Of a stretch of 64,000 nt of DNA, positions 33,387 through 44,465 are shown in pieces (the stretch's first letter is position 1; the number at the start of each line of letters is the position of its first letter). Source of the stretch: Zizania palustris (taxonomy: Eukaryota > Streptophyta > Magnoliopsida > Poales > Poaceae). Under the pieces are notes generated by a model. The model saw only the letters and a program-made list of their open reading frames with translations. It did not search any database and was not told the origin of the DNA. Location: contig JAAALK010000084.1 in NCBI GenBank assembly GCA_019279435.1, forward strand, positions 12,542,916-12,606,915, in the 5' to 3' direction. A program made the translations under genes and the position numbers.

Positions 33387-36001
33387 CTAGGTTCTGCCTA
33401 AACCTCGGCCACAAGGTCCAGAACCGTAGCCAAAACGGCCTGGAGCTCTACCGGAACGACCACCACCAATTGGAGCATGGGCAAGAAAGTCGTCTCCTCT
33501 ACCACCACCTACACGACGTGGCCTAGCCTCCAGCCTCTCCCCGCGTCGAGGAACACGCAGTCTACCACCCCTGCTGGTAGAACTGCTCCTGACTACCACG
33601 AGCCCTCTCTGCTCTTTCAACCCACTTCCTTCTGAAGCAAAACTCCACAAGATTCCCGTCTCTCTGACAGTACTCACAATGATAGGTGGGCTTCTTGGGA
33701 TGTGGTTGAGGTTTGGGGTTCTTGGGCCTAGTGGTGTTAGGTGTTGTCTTCTTGGGCTGAGAAGGTCCAGGAAGAGAGTCTAGAGAAGAGTGGAAGGTGT
33801 TTGGGCTTTGGAACCCAGATAGGCTTCTTAGGTGGAGCTTTGGGTGGTTCATGAATCACTCCATCCTTTGGCTGACAAGCCTGGGAGGACTCAGTGGAGT
33901 GAGTCTTGGGATACCTCTGCTCTGGAGTCATTTTACTCCACTCCACTGCCCGGCTAATGGCACTCTCAAAGTCAGCCTTGGTGTAGGTATAACCTACTCC
34001 AAACCCATCCTGCCTCTTGAACTGCTGGATCATCATGCCGAGCTGAGGCTCTCTGGCACTGATCCAACTCAGGATGGAACGGAGGTAAAAGTTGTCATTC
34101 TAAGAATCTGCTAGCTCCTCTCTGAAGGAAGCTAGAACCTCCACCTGAGACAAGCAGGTCTCACACTCACTCTCTACTTGAACAGACTTCTCGGCTTTCA
34201 GCTTAATCAATTCCATTCTAAGAGACAAACAGTTCTCACAAATAGTGGGTGGAACTGACAATGTCTCAAGCTCTAGCCTAGTCTGCGCAAGCTCAGCTCT
34301 CAACCTCTCCAAATCACCCCAAATGTTCATCGCCCTTGGATTTTAGCTCAGCTAAGGCAGCCAGATGAGATGGGCAATCAACACAGGGTGCGATGACAGT
34401 GGCTTGAGCATCTTTCAGCTCCAGCTGAGTGCTTTCAAGCTCAGTGGCCAAAGCGTCCCTCTCATCAACCCTTTCTGTGTACCTAGACTTCAGAGTCGAT
34501 AGGTCACACAGAAGCACCTCACACTTCGGGCACTCACTGCTATCACCCAAGCAAGGGAAGAAGATAGACTCTCAATTCTGCTGTTGGCCATGGCAAGCTC
34601 ACTCTCTAACTCATCTATCCTCTTCTTAGCCCCTCTAAGCAGTTTTTCCCGATATTTCAACTCCTCATGATTGCTCTCAAGTAAATCAACGATTTCACGC
34701 TCATAGGATGATACCTTTTCGTTGTCGTCATCGTCGGAGTCATCAGAGGAGCTCTTTTCTTCCTTATCCCCAAGAGCCATTGAACAGAAGCTCTTGCGGG
34801 ATCTTCGGCGTTGGTGTGAGCGGCTCTTCGGCTTGTCCCCGAAAGCCATGAAGCAGAGGCCCGCCGGATCGTCCTTATCCTTCCCCTTCTTGATGGTGAT
34901 CTCCTCATCGCTTGAGCTCGATGAAGAGGAAGAAGACGTGGACTGCTTGGAGTAGCTCTTCTCCATCTCGGCAAAGAAGGCCTTGTCGCGCTTCTTGTTC
35001 TCTCGCCGGTAGTCCTTCAGGGCCTTCTTGAAGAATCTGGTCTTCGGCTTGCCCTTGTTGAAGGAGGAGCTGTCGTGCTTGCCGGAGTCGTGGAAGCCAC
35101 CACCAGTGCCCTTCTTGTGTCCATTGCGCTTGGGGCACTCAGCAATGAAGTGTCTTGGATCACCACACTCAAAGCACCCGGATTTTGTGCCGTGTCTTTT
35201 GAACATTCTCTTGTCATAGACACGACGCACCCGGTTGTTAAAAAGACACAAATCATCATCTCCCAACAACTCAAGCTGGTCCTCAGTGATAGACATCAAA
35301 GAGAACCCAGCACAGCTCACAGAAGAGGGATCGACAGAAAGTGTAGCAAGGGCTAGATATTTCGATCCAGAACCAGTGAGATTTGATCTCAGCTGGAGAT
35401 CTACCTCAGTAGCCTTCAGCTTGCTAAACAACTTAGAAATGGTCAAGGTATCATAAGAAGTACTCTCAATGATAGAAGATACCTTGATCTCCCAGATCTT
35501 TGGGTCCAAGGTATGAAGAACCTTGAGCGCCTGCTCATGATCTGAGACTAACTGAGCACCCTCAGCCTTGTTGTCCCGAAGCTTGTTTATGATCGACTGA
35601 AAACGACCAAACAATGCTTCAACAGATTCACCCGGCTTCTGTGTGAAATTTTCATATTCACGCCGGTAGGTCTGATAGAGCCGAGCCTTGACCTGGGCTG
35701 TTCCGTCATGGTGTGCCTTGAGGGTAGCCCAGATCTCTCTCGCAGTGGAGAGATGGCTCACACGCTCAAACTCAGTGGGACCTAAACCAGAAAATAGAAT
35801 GTTCATAGCCTTACTGTTGCTCAGATGCTGAACAATGATACCAGCAGTACCCTGCTCAGCGACTGGCAAAATGACAAACGTGGTGTGAACGCAAATGTCC
35901 CATATGTCCGAGCCCTGACTCATAAGATAGGCTCGCATGCGAGTCTTCCAATAGTTATAGCCATAGGCTTCCAAGGATGGGACCTTGCCAGGAGACGTCA
36001 T
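33387..36001 (-). pseudogene. Element D gag, long with coiled-coil region, frameshifted
   Basis: ATG at 35999-36001 (MTSPGKVPSLEAYGYNYWKTR) begins the UBN2-type Copia gag, which includes ATLKAHHDGTAQVKARLYQT. The zinc knuckle CFECGDPRHFIAEC lies near 35190-35145. A Ser/Lys-rich part follows, then Leu/Glu-rich coiled-coil-like segments (34700-34100) now spread over several frames. A second knuckle-like motif, CEYCQRDGNLVEFC (about 33635-33680), has Asn in place of the expected His. The first open run ends at 34490. Gag forms the virus-like particle and binds element RNA. Confidence 0.75.
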
Positions 36002-36050
36002 GGTCACTACTGGGGTTTAGAACCGGTTAAGGTATGGAAAAACCCTAACC

Positions 36051-36064
36051 TTGCTCTGATACCA
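36051..36064 (-). promoter_or_regulatory. Primer-binding site of element D
   Basis: The minus strand reads TGGTATCAGAGCAA, two bases inside the 5' LTR, matching the 3' end of initiator methionine tRNA. Confidence 0.85.
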
Positions 36065-36197
36065 CTTGTAGGACCGAAAGTAGCGACCAGAGGGGGGGTG
36101 AATGGGCGCCTAAAAAATTCTTTCGAATCAATGGCCTTCTCCCAAAACCCAACACACCTCAAAAGACTAAACAACACAGCGAGAACAAATTGCCTAA

Positions 36198-36532
36198 GTC
36201 TGCAGATTCGAAGTCTGCTGATTCGAAGTCTGCAGATTCTAAGTCTGCATATTCTAAGTCTGCAGATTTGAAGTCTGCTGATTCGAAGGTTGCAGATTCA
36301 AAGTCTGCAGATTCGAAGGTTGCAGATTCGAAGTATGCAGATTCGAAGCCTGCAGATTCGAAGTATGTAGATTCGAAGTATGCAGATTCGAAGTATGCAG
36401 ATTCGAAGCCTGCAGATTCGAAGTATGCAGATTCGAAGCCTGCAAATTCGAAGTATGCAGATTCGAAGTATGCAGATTCGAAGTATGCAGATTCGAAGCC
36501 TGCAGATTCGAAGTATGCAGATTCGAAGTATG
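36198..36532. repeat. 15-bp minisatellite in D's 5' LTR (about 22 units)
   Basis: Same unit as at 27401-27720, with a different order of variants. A minus-strand frame of 132 codons (36557-36159) and another of 94 codons (36538-36254) run through it, encoding AYFES- and SNLQA/SNLHT-type repeats. Confidence 0.95.
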
Positions 36533-36954
36533 CTTCACAGAGTTGGACTTTACACAAGAAAAAGGGACTTTGGCCCTGTTAACTCGATCAAAAAGCTATG
36601 CAGGAAAAAGCAAGCCTAGAGTACTAGTGTACTGTTGCTACAGAGAAGTAGTACTACTTGCAAACAGCAAGAACTAGTACTACTCAGTGAAGAACCGAAG
36701 CAACACAGACTCAGTTCTCAGGAATAGAAGTTGTTGCGCATCAATAAAGACCATAAAAACACTACAAACCGAATGACAAGAGGAGGGAAGAGAATCTCAC
36801 AGATTCAAGAAGAACAAATGGAATGCAGGAATTTAAATCGCAAGGAACAAGAGCCTGGCGGCGCACAATAGGAGAGAGAACGCAGGAGACAAAATGACCC
36901 AATAGATTAAAAAGTGAATTCTGGAAGGGTTAGTCCAACCCTAGGGATTGGGGT

Positions 36955-36966
36955 CCTATTTATAGG
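36955..36966 (-). promoter_or_regulatory. TATA box of D's 5' LTR
   Basis: CCTATAAATAGG on the minus strand. The same motif occurs in D's 3' LTR (28143-28154) and at 10961-10972, with a shorter form (CCTATAAATAC) in the LTR of A at 63757-63767. Confidence 0.65.
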
Positions 36967-39787
36967 CAGCCCAACACATAGGAATATTCCACCAGCCCCT
37001 TAGGGTTTTTTTACAGACGCTAAAATAAAGGAAAAGACTCAACTGCCCTTATGATTTTTTACAGACTCAACTGACTGACTGTGGGCCTAGAGATACAGAT
37101 GACTTATCCGGAAGCTAAGCTTTCGTAGCGACTACGGCTTCTCTTCTGGACAGTTGGATACAAGATCGACGGTTGTCAGTTTTGCACCGAAACTGACAAA
37201 GCCTCCACCGGCCTTGCACCAGGTACCCGGATTGGGCCGGCCCGACTCCACAGCTCTCTCAGCCCGGCAATCGCTCAACGCCCGTGTACCTGAGTCAATC
37301 CTGGTAAACAACCTAGTGGGTCTTCTGCTGCTCCTAGCCCATGTACCCGGATTGGGCCAGCCCGACTTCGCAACCTCCTCTGCTCGACAATCACTTGCTG
37401 CCCGTGTACCTGAGTCACACACGGCCCATGAAACAGCAGATCTCTTCTTCTTTTGTCTTCTTTGACTATCGTTGACAATGACTCATCACTTCTGGAGCCA
37501 TGAGGCCCACGCTATTCAGCATGGCTCCTCACCGCAACATTATGACATCCACCATGGCAGACATATCTGAGAAAGACCGAGCAAAGATTGAAGCGAAGAA
37601 GAAGGAACTCGAAGAGCTGATGCTCAGGGATTGCATAAAGACACGCTTGGGCTTTGTCATGCATGACACCCTCAACATAACTCAGGTACGCCCCTCATCA
37701 CCCCCTTTATCTGCTTCACAAGTTGACCGTAGGATAGCTGCATCTGTTGATCAGGTGGTTAGCGCCTCGCTAGCCAACAAACTAGAATCCACAGTTGTCT
37801 CTGCAGCCACCGCTCGCGCTGCACACTCCCACACCGCAGGCATAGGACAGAGCATGCCGATATACCTCCACGCATCCCGCCACCACATGAAAGACGTGCA
37901 CAATCAGTAGACCACGATGATATTGAGGAACATATTCGCACGTTATTTAGGGAATGCACAGGCTTTACACCTCAGGATAGAGCTATGGTTTATCGAAAAC
38001 CATATCCCGACCATTTTTATAACATTCCATACCCTCGCGGTTATAGAGTCCCAGACTTCACTAAATTTGATGGCGAGGGTAGTAAATCCACATTAGAGCA
38101 CATTAGTCAATTTCTAGCACAATGTGGCAAAGTTAGGGGGTCAGATGCATCGAAACTCAATTATTTTCCCTATCATTGTCTGGCACCACATTCACTTGGT
38201 TTTCGGTGCTCCCGCCGAACTCCATTTAGACTGTGGGCTCAGCTAGAGCAGAAGTTTCATGATTATTTCTACACAGGCGAGATCGAGCTTAGGCTATCAC
38301 ACCTCATGGAAATTAAATAGAAATCTAGCGAAAGTGTTTATGAATACGTCAAGCGCTTTAGAGACACCAGGAACAAATGTTTTAGCCTAAACGTATCAGA
38401 AAGATACCCGGCAGACCTCACATTTAATGGCCTACGGGTAGAAATTATGGAATGAATGGATAATCAGAATCTTCTAGATGTTAGCCAAGTCTTACAACAA
38501 GCTCTGGTCCAGGAAGGCCGAGCCAAAGATAGAAAATTCGTTAAGACTTTTAATAAACCAAGAGCTGAAATCCACATGATGGAGCACTCTGACGAGGGAG
38601 AATCTGAAGAGGAAGAAGATCTGGCCGATACGTACACAGCCGAATGGACTTGGAGCGTGAAGTCTAGACCCGTCACTTGCTTCGAATTGCGGTCGTCTCC
38701 CTCTAAGGGTCGGCCTAATGAAGTTAGATATTCATTCAACGTAACTGAGTGTGATAAAATATTTGATTTCCTATTAAAAATCAGCTTCTACGACTGTCGA
38801 AAGGGCAAGTCATGCCATCCGCCGATGAATTGAAGAAATGTCCCTACTGTAAGTGGCATGATTCACATTCTCACCACACTAATGATTGCAATGTTTTTCG
38901 TCGGCAGGTTCAATTGGCCATAGAAGAAGGACGATTGAAAATAGAAGCAAACCCAAATATGAAATTGGACAGAGACCCCTTTCCCATGAACAACGTTGAG
39001 CTCGAGGGGAAGAAAGTATTGATTGTGCGCCACCATGAACCTAATGTCGTACTCCCTTCTAAGGAAGCTCAGCAAAGATGACGACGATCTAAAGAAGACC
39101 AATGTTACCCTCAATAGCTTCAATGGCGACACGACGGAGGCCAAAGGCGTGCTATCTCTAGAGTTGACAGTAGGGAACAAGACACTACCTACCGCCGTCT
39201 TTGTCATCGACGTGCAAGGTAATTATAATGTATTGCTTGGGCGTGATTGGATACACGCAAACTAGTGTGTGTCGTCTACCTTGCACTAGCACCTAATACA
39301 ATGGGATGGCGACGAAGTCGAGATAGTACACGCCTGATGCTTCGACCCATGTTAGCTTGGCCGATGCATCTAGTGAAGCCACCCATGATGAGATAGAATG
39401 CTTGTCGGGGCGGGACCTCTCGGATTATGACTTTGTCATTGTATCAGAGGGAATCTTCGTTCCTATTTCAGTAAAGCCGATCGGTGTGGCTCGGTTGTGT
39501 CTAAGGTAGTGGAATGTCTAGCGCTAATCTTGATTGGCTAAAATCTCAGTGTAGAGCAATATCGGTTTTCCTAAGACGGTATTGCCGAAGCCATTGAAGA
39601 TTTTAGCGAAGTAGAGAAATTAGGTCAAGGCTTCTCATCGGCCGATGCTTTGGAACAAGTAGACATAGGAGATGGTAGTGTTCTAAGGCCGATGTTTGTA
39701 AATCAGAATTTGAGTAGTGATATAAAGACCGAAGTAATAAAGTTGTTTCGATCATATGTTGATTGATTTGCATGGGACTACAACGAG

Positions 39788-40004
39788 ATGCCCGGATTAA
39801 GCCGAGAGCTTGTTGAGCATCGGCTTCCTATCAAACCCGGTTTTAGGCCTTATAAACAGCCACCGCGCCACTTCAATTTGGCCATCTATGACCGAGTTAA
39901 AGAGGAAGTTGAACATCTATTGGTGGTAGGTTTTGTTAGGCCATGGAGGTACGTAGAATGGGTCGCTAACATCGTGCATGTCAAGAAGAAGGAGAGTGGC
40001 AAGA
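39788..40004 (+). pseudogene. Element E reverse transcriptase, N-terminal part before F
   Basis: An open stretch with ELVEHRLPIKPGFRPYKQPP, then VKEEVEHLL and VKKKESGK, the conserved beginning of a Gypsy RT. It ends at the F insertion. The next residues of the same domain (IRICVDFRDLNKATPKD) are found 12 kb on, from 52120. Confidence 0.8.
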
Positions 40005-43000
40005 TGTCGCGCCCTAATTTAGTAAATCAGGACTTTATTGAAATTCCATAGAAAATCAATAAAACAAGACGTTCATCATGTGACCACGTACAATACGGGC
40101 AATCATTCACGGTTCGTAGACCTCATTAATACAAAAGTGAATAAAGGTGAAGAGAAACTAATAAAATAATGGTCCTAGATGAACGCCTCCTTCCAGTCTC
40201 GCCTTGACTGGGTCGCTACTCCAGACCTTCATCCTCCTCATAGTAGACGAGCTCTGATGGTGTAAGTCAATGGGGTGAGTACAGGCGTACTCAGCAAGCC
40301 ACCGAATGCAAGAGTATGTTTTACCTCCTCGCACAACAGTCCTTATATGCCATGAATAACTCAACCATTCAAACATTAGTAAACTAACTACGGGTAGTCA
40401 CACAACCCGCCCTTGACCGTGGGCTCGGCTTTTCGAAAAGATTAAGTTTACTCTAATCAGAGATGTACCACTGTACCCACAAGGCACGCACTCATCACTT
40501 ACACCAAAGTGTAACTGAGATGACCCATTTCACGGGAACTCGTGCCAAAACCTTCCATATGGTCCTCCCCGACTCCTCCACACCCTCTTATGGGTTTCGT
40601 ATCGTGTCTCGCCCTGTCGAGTTTCCACCATACCCCCCCTTGAGCCTCATGGTACAAGGCGCCCTGAGGGCTAGCCCCTTGCCCCCTCCACTATGGTGCA
40701 GAGTGTCGGAGTGTTCCACACTTCCAGTTAGAACTTACCCATAAGACTTGTGGTTGGTACGGAAGTGCTTTGCAACAGATCCCGCAGACCGGTCCTTATA
40801 GTGCCCTGGGTGCGACAAACCAATGCCCGAGCTTGCACCCGGAACCCACCATACTTATAATCTAGCCAACTCCAACAAGTCTAGAGAAGAGAATAACGGG
40901 GAATTTCATATACAGAAACCAGCTATCTACGACTCATTCTTGTTATCCTATAGCAGTCGTGCCGGTACATTGGGCACTAGCTAATATAATATTTGTAGAG
41001 TGACAAGGAGTTAAGGCTCAATAAGCATGGCTTGGGTTTGCACACAAGGACGGGGATCTAATAAAAATAAGTGTAGGGCTTGACATTTGACTAATGCAAT
41101 ATTTCCCTATGAGTTATAGCGATAATTTATTAAAACATGGGCTCAATAATGATCAACTGTTTCCACAGGGGTGGTTGATGACTTGCCTTGTTCAGCAAAG
41201 GGTGAAGGTGGAACCTCGGGGTAGAACTCCGGCTCCTCGATGAACTCGTAGTCTTCTCGATACGGAAAAATAAATAGTACACTCAATAAACAGATAAAAA
41301 TTCACCAAATAATAATCATACACATTTGTGGGTTTTATTAGGTGTCATAGGGTTTTAATATTCTGAAATTTAGTGAAAAACAGTGAATTTACATTTTTAG
41401 GATTTTTCTTAATTTAATTTCAGAATTAATATTTTTAACCCTAAGGGGTTTTTATTCATTTATTTATTAAGAATATTTTGGGTAACAGTAGCATACTGTT
41501 TTTATGGCATTAATGTGTAGAGAATAATATGCTGAATTTAACAAAATTTGAATGGTGAAATTTAGAGTTAAAATGAGCAAGTTATGAATTTTCAAAGTTT
41601 AAACAAATTTCTGGAATTTTATTTAAACTGAAAAAGGGTTCTGGTCCACGGTGAGCTAGGCCCACGGTGGACCGCTGCACTGTGCGCGTGGACCGGATCA
41701 ACCAGATCTGTTGGATCCAGATCCAGCGATCAAGCGTGAGGCGGAAGGCTTAAGTGGCAACGGACGGCCAGGATTAGATCTCGCGAACCGGTACGACGTG
41801 GACGCACCATATCGAGTCAAGCTTTTAAATAGTTATTGACGGCCCAGATTAAAAGATACCGGTTTGACCGGATCTGAGGGCTCAGATTAGATCCTCATAG
41901 GATCTAATCTGGACCGTTCGCTCGGGATCGTGTGGCTCGGATGAATTCCGGCACGGCACGTGGTGATGAGGGTATTTTACCCTTCGTCTCCGGCGACGGT
42001 GGCTTAGGGCGCGGTGGCGACGGTGGCAGCGAGCGCCTACGGGCTTAGCTAACGGCAAAAATGGAACGAGGAGGGGAGGGCGGTCATGACCATACCTTCG
42101 ACGGTGAAGAAGGAGGTCCGGAGGTGACCGGCGGCGAAGGTAGACAGCAAGGTCTTCTCGGGTGGTCGTCGGCGTCGGTGATCCGGCGGGTTTCACGGCC
42201 AACAGAGGGGTGGCCGAGGTTGGGTGGGCTCCGGTGGTCACGACGGTGGCGGTGGCTAGGGCTAAGGGGGCCGGGATCGACGGCGATGGCTCGCCGGATG
42301 CGAAGCAGGACCCAAGACCGAAAAGAGGGCGGCGGCGCTCTGCTTTTGCGCAAGGAGGGCTACGTTGGCGTGGGCTGAGTGCGGAGGCCGGAGGGGGTTT
42401 AAATAGGGGATCGCCGGCGGCTAGATGGCAAGGAAATCGGAGGAAACCCGAAGGGCTTCTTTCCATCTCCGGCGAGGTTTCCAAACCTTCAGATTCACTG
42501 CCATATTCATGAATCCGCGTGGGCTATGGATGGAATGGAGTCGCCGGTGTTCAGGGAATTGAATCCGAGAGAAATCCGAGCGAATGCGGCGGCCGGCGGC
42601 GAGGAATCAGAAGGGGATCGCCGGGAAGAAGGAAGGGGGGATCCCCTTCGATGGTTAAGACGAAGCTGACAGGTGGCCCCCACCTGTCAGTGGGCGAACC
42701 AAATAGGAAGGGGACCGACAGATGGGCCATGTTGGTCAGAGGGCGGAGGCGGGCGCCTATGGCTGCCATGTGGGGCCGAAGCGAGCGCGGGCGGGAGAGA
42801 GAGGCGGGGGAGTGCGCCGACAGGTGGACCCCACCTGTCAGTGGCACGCTGCTGGATTGGGCCGGGCTCAGAGTGAATTCGGGGTTGAGGCCCATTAAGG
42901 ATTTAAAATCTTTTCTGATTTAAAATAATTCCAGTAATTCATTTATTTGATTAAGGGTTGAATCACTGTTGATAAAAATTTGTAAAAATTCCTGAAATTA

Positions 43001-43173
43001 TGTTTTGGCCTCTAGTTCATCTCATAAAATTTTCAAGTCTAGATTTTGGGTATTTTTCTCTGTTTGGCTTTAATAGGGCACTTTATGGCTTTTTCTTTTA
43101 ATTAGAAATTCCAAAATGTATTTAATAATACTTTTCTTTTATTTTAATCCTTTTTAATTTCTGGGGTGTTACA
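40005..43173 (-). repeat. 3' LTR of element F
   Basis: 3169 bp. Differs from the 5' LTR mainly by a deletion of about 125 bp near 40313 and a short indel near 42020. Holds hairpins at 42666-42690 and 42819-42839 and a minus-strand TATTTAA motif near 42400. A 200-codon minus-strand frame (42484-41882) is GC-driven and not regarded as a gene. Confidence 0.9.
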
Positions 43174-43211
43174 ATCCTATCCCCTTACAGAGAATCTCGT
43201 CCTCGAGATTC
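43174..43211 (-). promoter_or_regulatory. Polypurine tract of F with adjacent hairpin
   Basis: The minus strand reads GTAAGGGGATAGGAT before the LTR start. The hairpin arms GAATCTCG (43192-43199) and CGAGATTC (43204-43211) lie immediately upstream, as in B. Confidence 0.8.
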
Positions 43212-43214
43212 GGA

Positions 43215-44465
43215 TCAATCCTCGAATAGCTCAGGATGTTGTGCCTTGAGTTCATCTTCTTTTTCCCATGTAGCTTCCTCTACAGGATGATTGTTCCACT
43301 GCACTTTGCAGAAGTAGATGACCCGATTCCTGGTGATCCTTTCCTTGACCTCCAATATCTTGACTGGCTTCTCCACATAGGTCAGATCCTCTTTAACATC
43401 TAACTGTCGTAGGTCCACTTGCTTTGTGGGGACTCGGAGACATTTCTTGAGTTGGGAAACGTGAATCACGTCGTGCACTCCAGCCAATGAGGGTGGTAGT
43501 TCCAATTGATAAGCAACTTCGCCTTGGCGTCGAATAATGGGAAATGGTCCAACATATCGAGGGGCCAACTTTCCTCTCATGTTAAATCGTTGAGTACCAC
43601 GGAGAGGCGTAACTCGAAGATAGACATGATCTCCTTCTTCAAAGGCTAGATCTCGGCGTCGATTGTCCGCGTAGCTCTTCTGTCGTGATTGGGCTCTCTT
43701 GAGTCGGTCTCTGATGATTCGTACCTTCTCCTCAGCTTCTCGGAGGTTGTCTGTTTCGAATACTTGAGATTCACCAGTTTGATCCCAGAGTAGAGGCGTT
43801 CTGCATTTACGTCCATATAGGGCTTCAAAAGGAGACATCTGAAGACTGGCTTGATAGCTGTTGTTGTACAAAAACTCGGCGTACGGTAAGCTCTTGTCCC
43901 AAATTGCCCCAAAATCCAAGAAACATGCCCGAAGCATATCCTCCAGTATTTGATTCACCCTTTCGGTTTGTCCATCCATCTGAGGGTGGTAGGCAGTGCT
44001 AAAGTTCAATCTTGTTCTCATCTCTTCTTGAAGGTTCTTCCAGAAACGAGAGGTGAACTGACTTCCTTTGTCGGACACTATCTTCTTGGGCACTCCATGA
44101 AGACACACAATGCGGGCCATGTAGAGTTATGCAAGCTTAGGGCCACTAAAGGTTGTTTTGATGGCTATGAAATGTGCTACTTTCGTGAGTCGGTCAATAA
44201 TCACCCAAATAGAATCATATCCAAGTTGGGTCTTTGGGAGGCCGGTGATGAAATCCATACCGATCTCTTCCCACTTCCATTCGGGCACCTTCAATGGCTG
44301 TAACAGTCCCGCAGGTCTCTGATGTTCAGCTTTTACCCTTCTATAGGTGTCACACTCGACGACGAACTGTGCAATCTCCCTCTTCATGCTAACCCACCAA
44401 TAACATTCCTTCAGGTCCTGGTACATCTTGGTACTGCCAGGGATGAATGGACTACAAAGTCTCAT
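43215..44465 (-). pseudogene. Element F integrase with chromodomain, one stop
   Basis: The stretch 44465-44127 covers the zinc-binding region and the first part of the core (GMDFITGLP with the first catalytic Asp). In the zinc motif the second Cys of the expected CDVCQ is Tyr (CDTYRR). After a TAA near 44124 the frame continues 44120-43215 with VSDKGSQFTSRFW (second Asp) and DGQTERVNQILEDML (catalytic Glu). The C-terminus has a chromodomain (VIYFCKVQWNNHPVEEATWE), a module that in chromoviruses guides integration to heterochromatin. Catalytic residues are kept; the stop and the zinc-motif change are the defects. Confidence 0.88.

Larger units (their letters stand above)
27271..37531 (-). mobile_element. 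SIRE-like Ty1/Copia element D, full length, TSD CCGCA
   Basis: A 10.26-kb element with LTRs at 27271-28718 and 36067-37531 (minus orientation), flanked by CCGCA at 27266-27270 and 37532-37536. Read on the minus strand the LTRs begin TGAGGAGCC and end GGTCCTACA. The PBS is initiator Met type and the polypurine tract (AAGGGGGAGAT) adjoins the 3' LTR. The order gag, protease, integrase, RT, RNase H is that of Copia. The long gag with a coiled-coil-like extension and about 1.3 kb between pol and the 3' LTR are SIRE/Maximus-like, but no env-like frame is left there. The coding region has frameshifts and stops, so D is probably inactive. Confidence 0.9.
36067..37531 (-). repeat. 5' LTR of element D
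   Basis: 1465 bp. A minisatellite of about 22 units lies at 36198-36532, one unit longer than in the 3' LTR. A TATA motif CCTATAAATAGG on the minus strand at 36955-36966 would start transcription near 36925-36935, which puts the minisatellite in the transcribed leader. Few differences from the 3' LTR point to a fairly recent insertion. Confidence 0.9.
27171..39300 (+). pseudogene. Element E gag and protease remnant, interrupted by D
   Basis: Gag starts at 27171 with a Thr/Ser-rich segment (MTTTSTSAAS). It reaches GGVDIDDR at the D insertion and resumes at 37537 with IMTSTMADISEKDRAKIEAK. The stretch 37985-38320 is the retrotransposon gag domain (YPRGYRVPDFTKFDGEGSKS). A zinc finger-like CPYCKWHDSHSHHTNDC follows near 38836-38890. 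The stretch 39023-39265 is the C-terminal part of the aspartic protease (NLMSYSLLRKL, then VLLGRDWIHAN). The catalytic D-G motif expected just before it is missing. Stops at several points (for example 37908 and 38318) and frame changes make the region non-functional. Confidence 0.7.

Noticed and set aside
41882..42484. 200-codon minus-strand frame in F's LTR, repeated at 50839-51432
   Set aside because: It lies in GC-rich LTR sequence where several frames are open, composition is Pro/Arg/Ser-rich with no domain, and the second copy exists only because LTRs are repeated.
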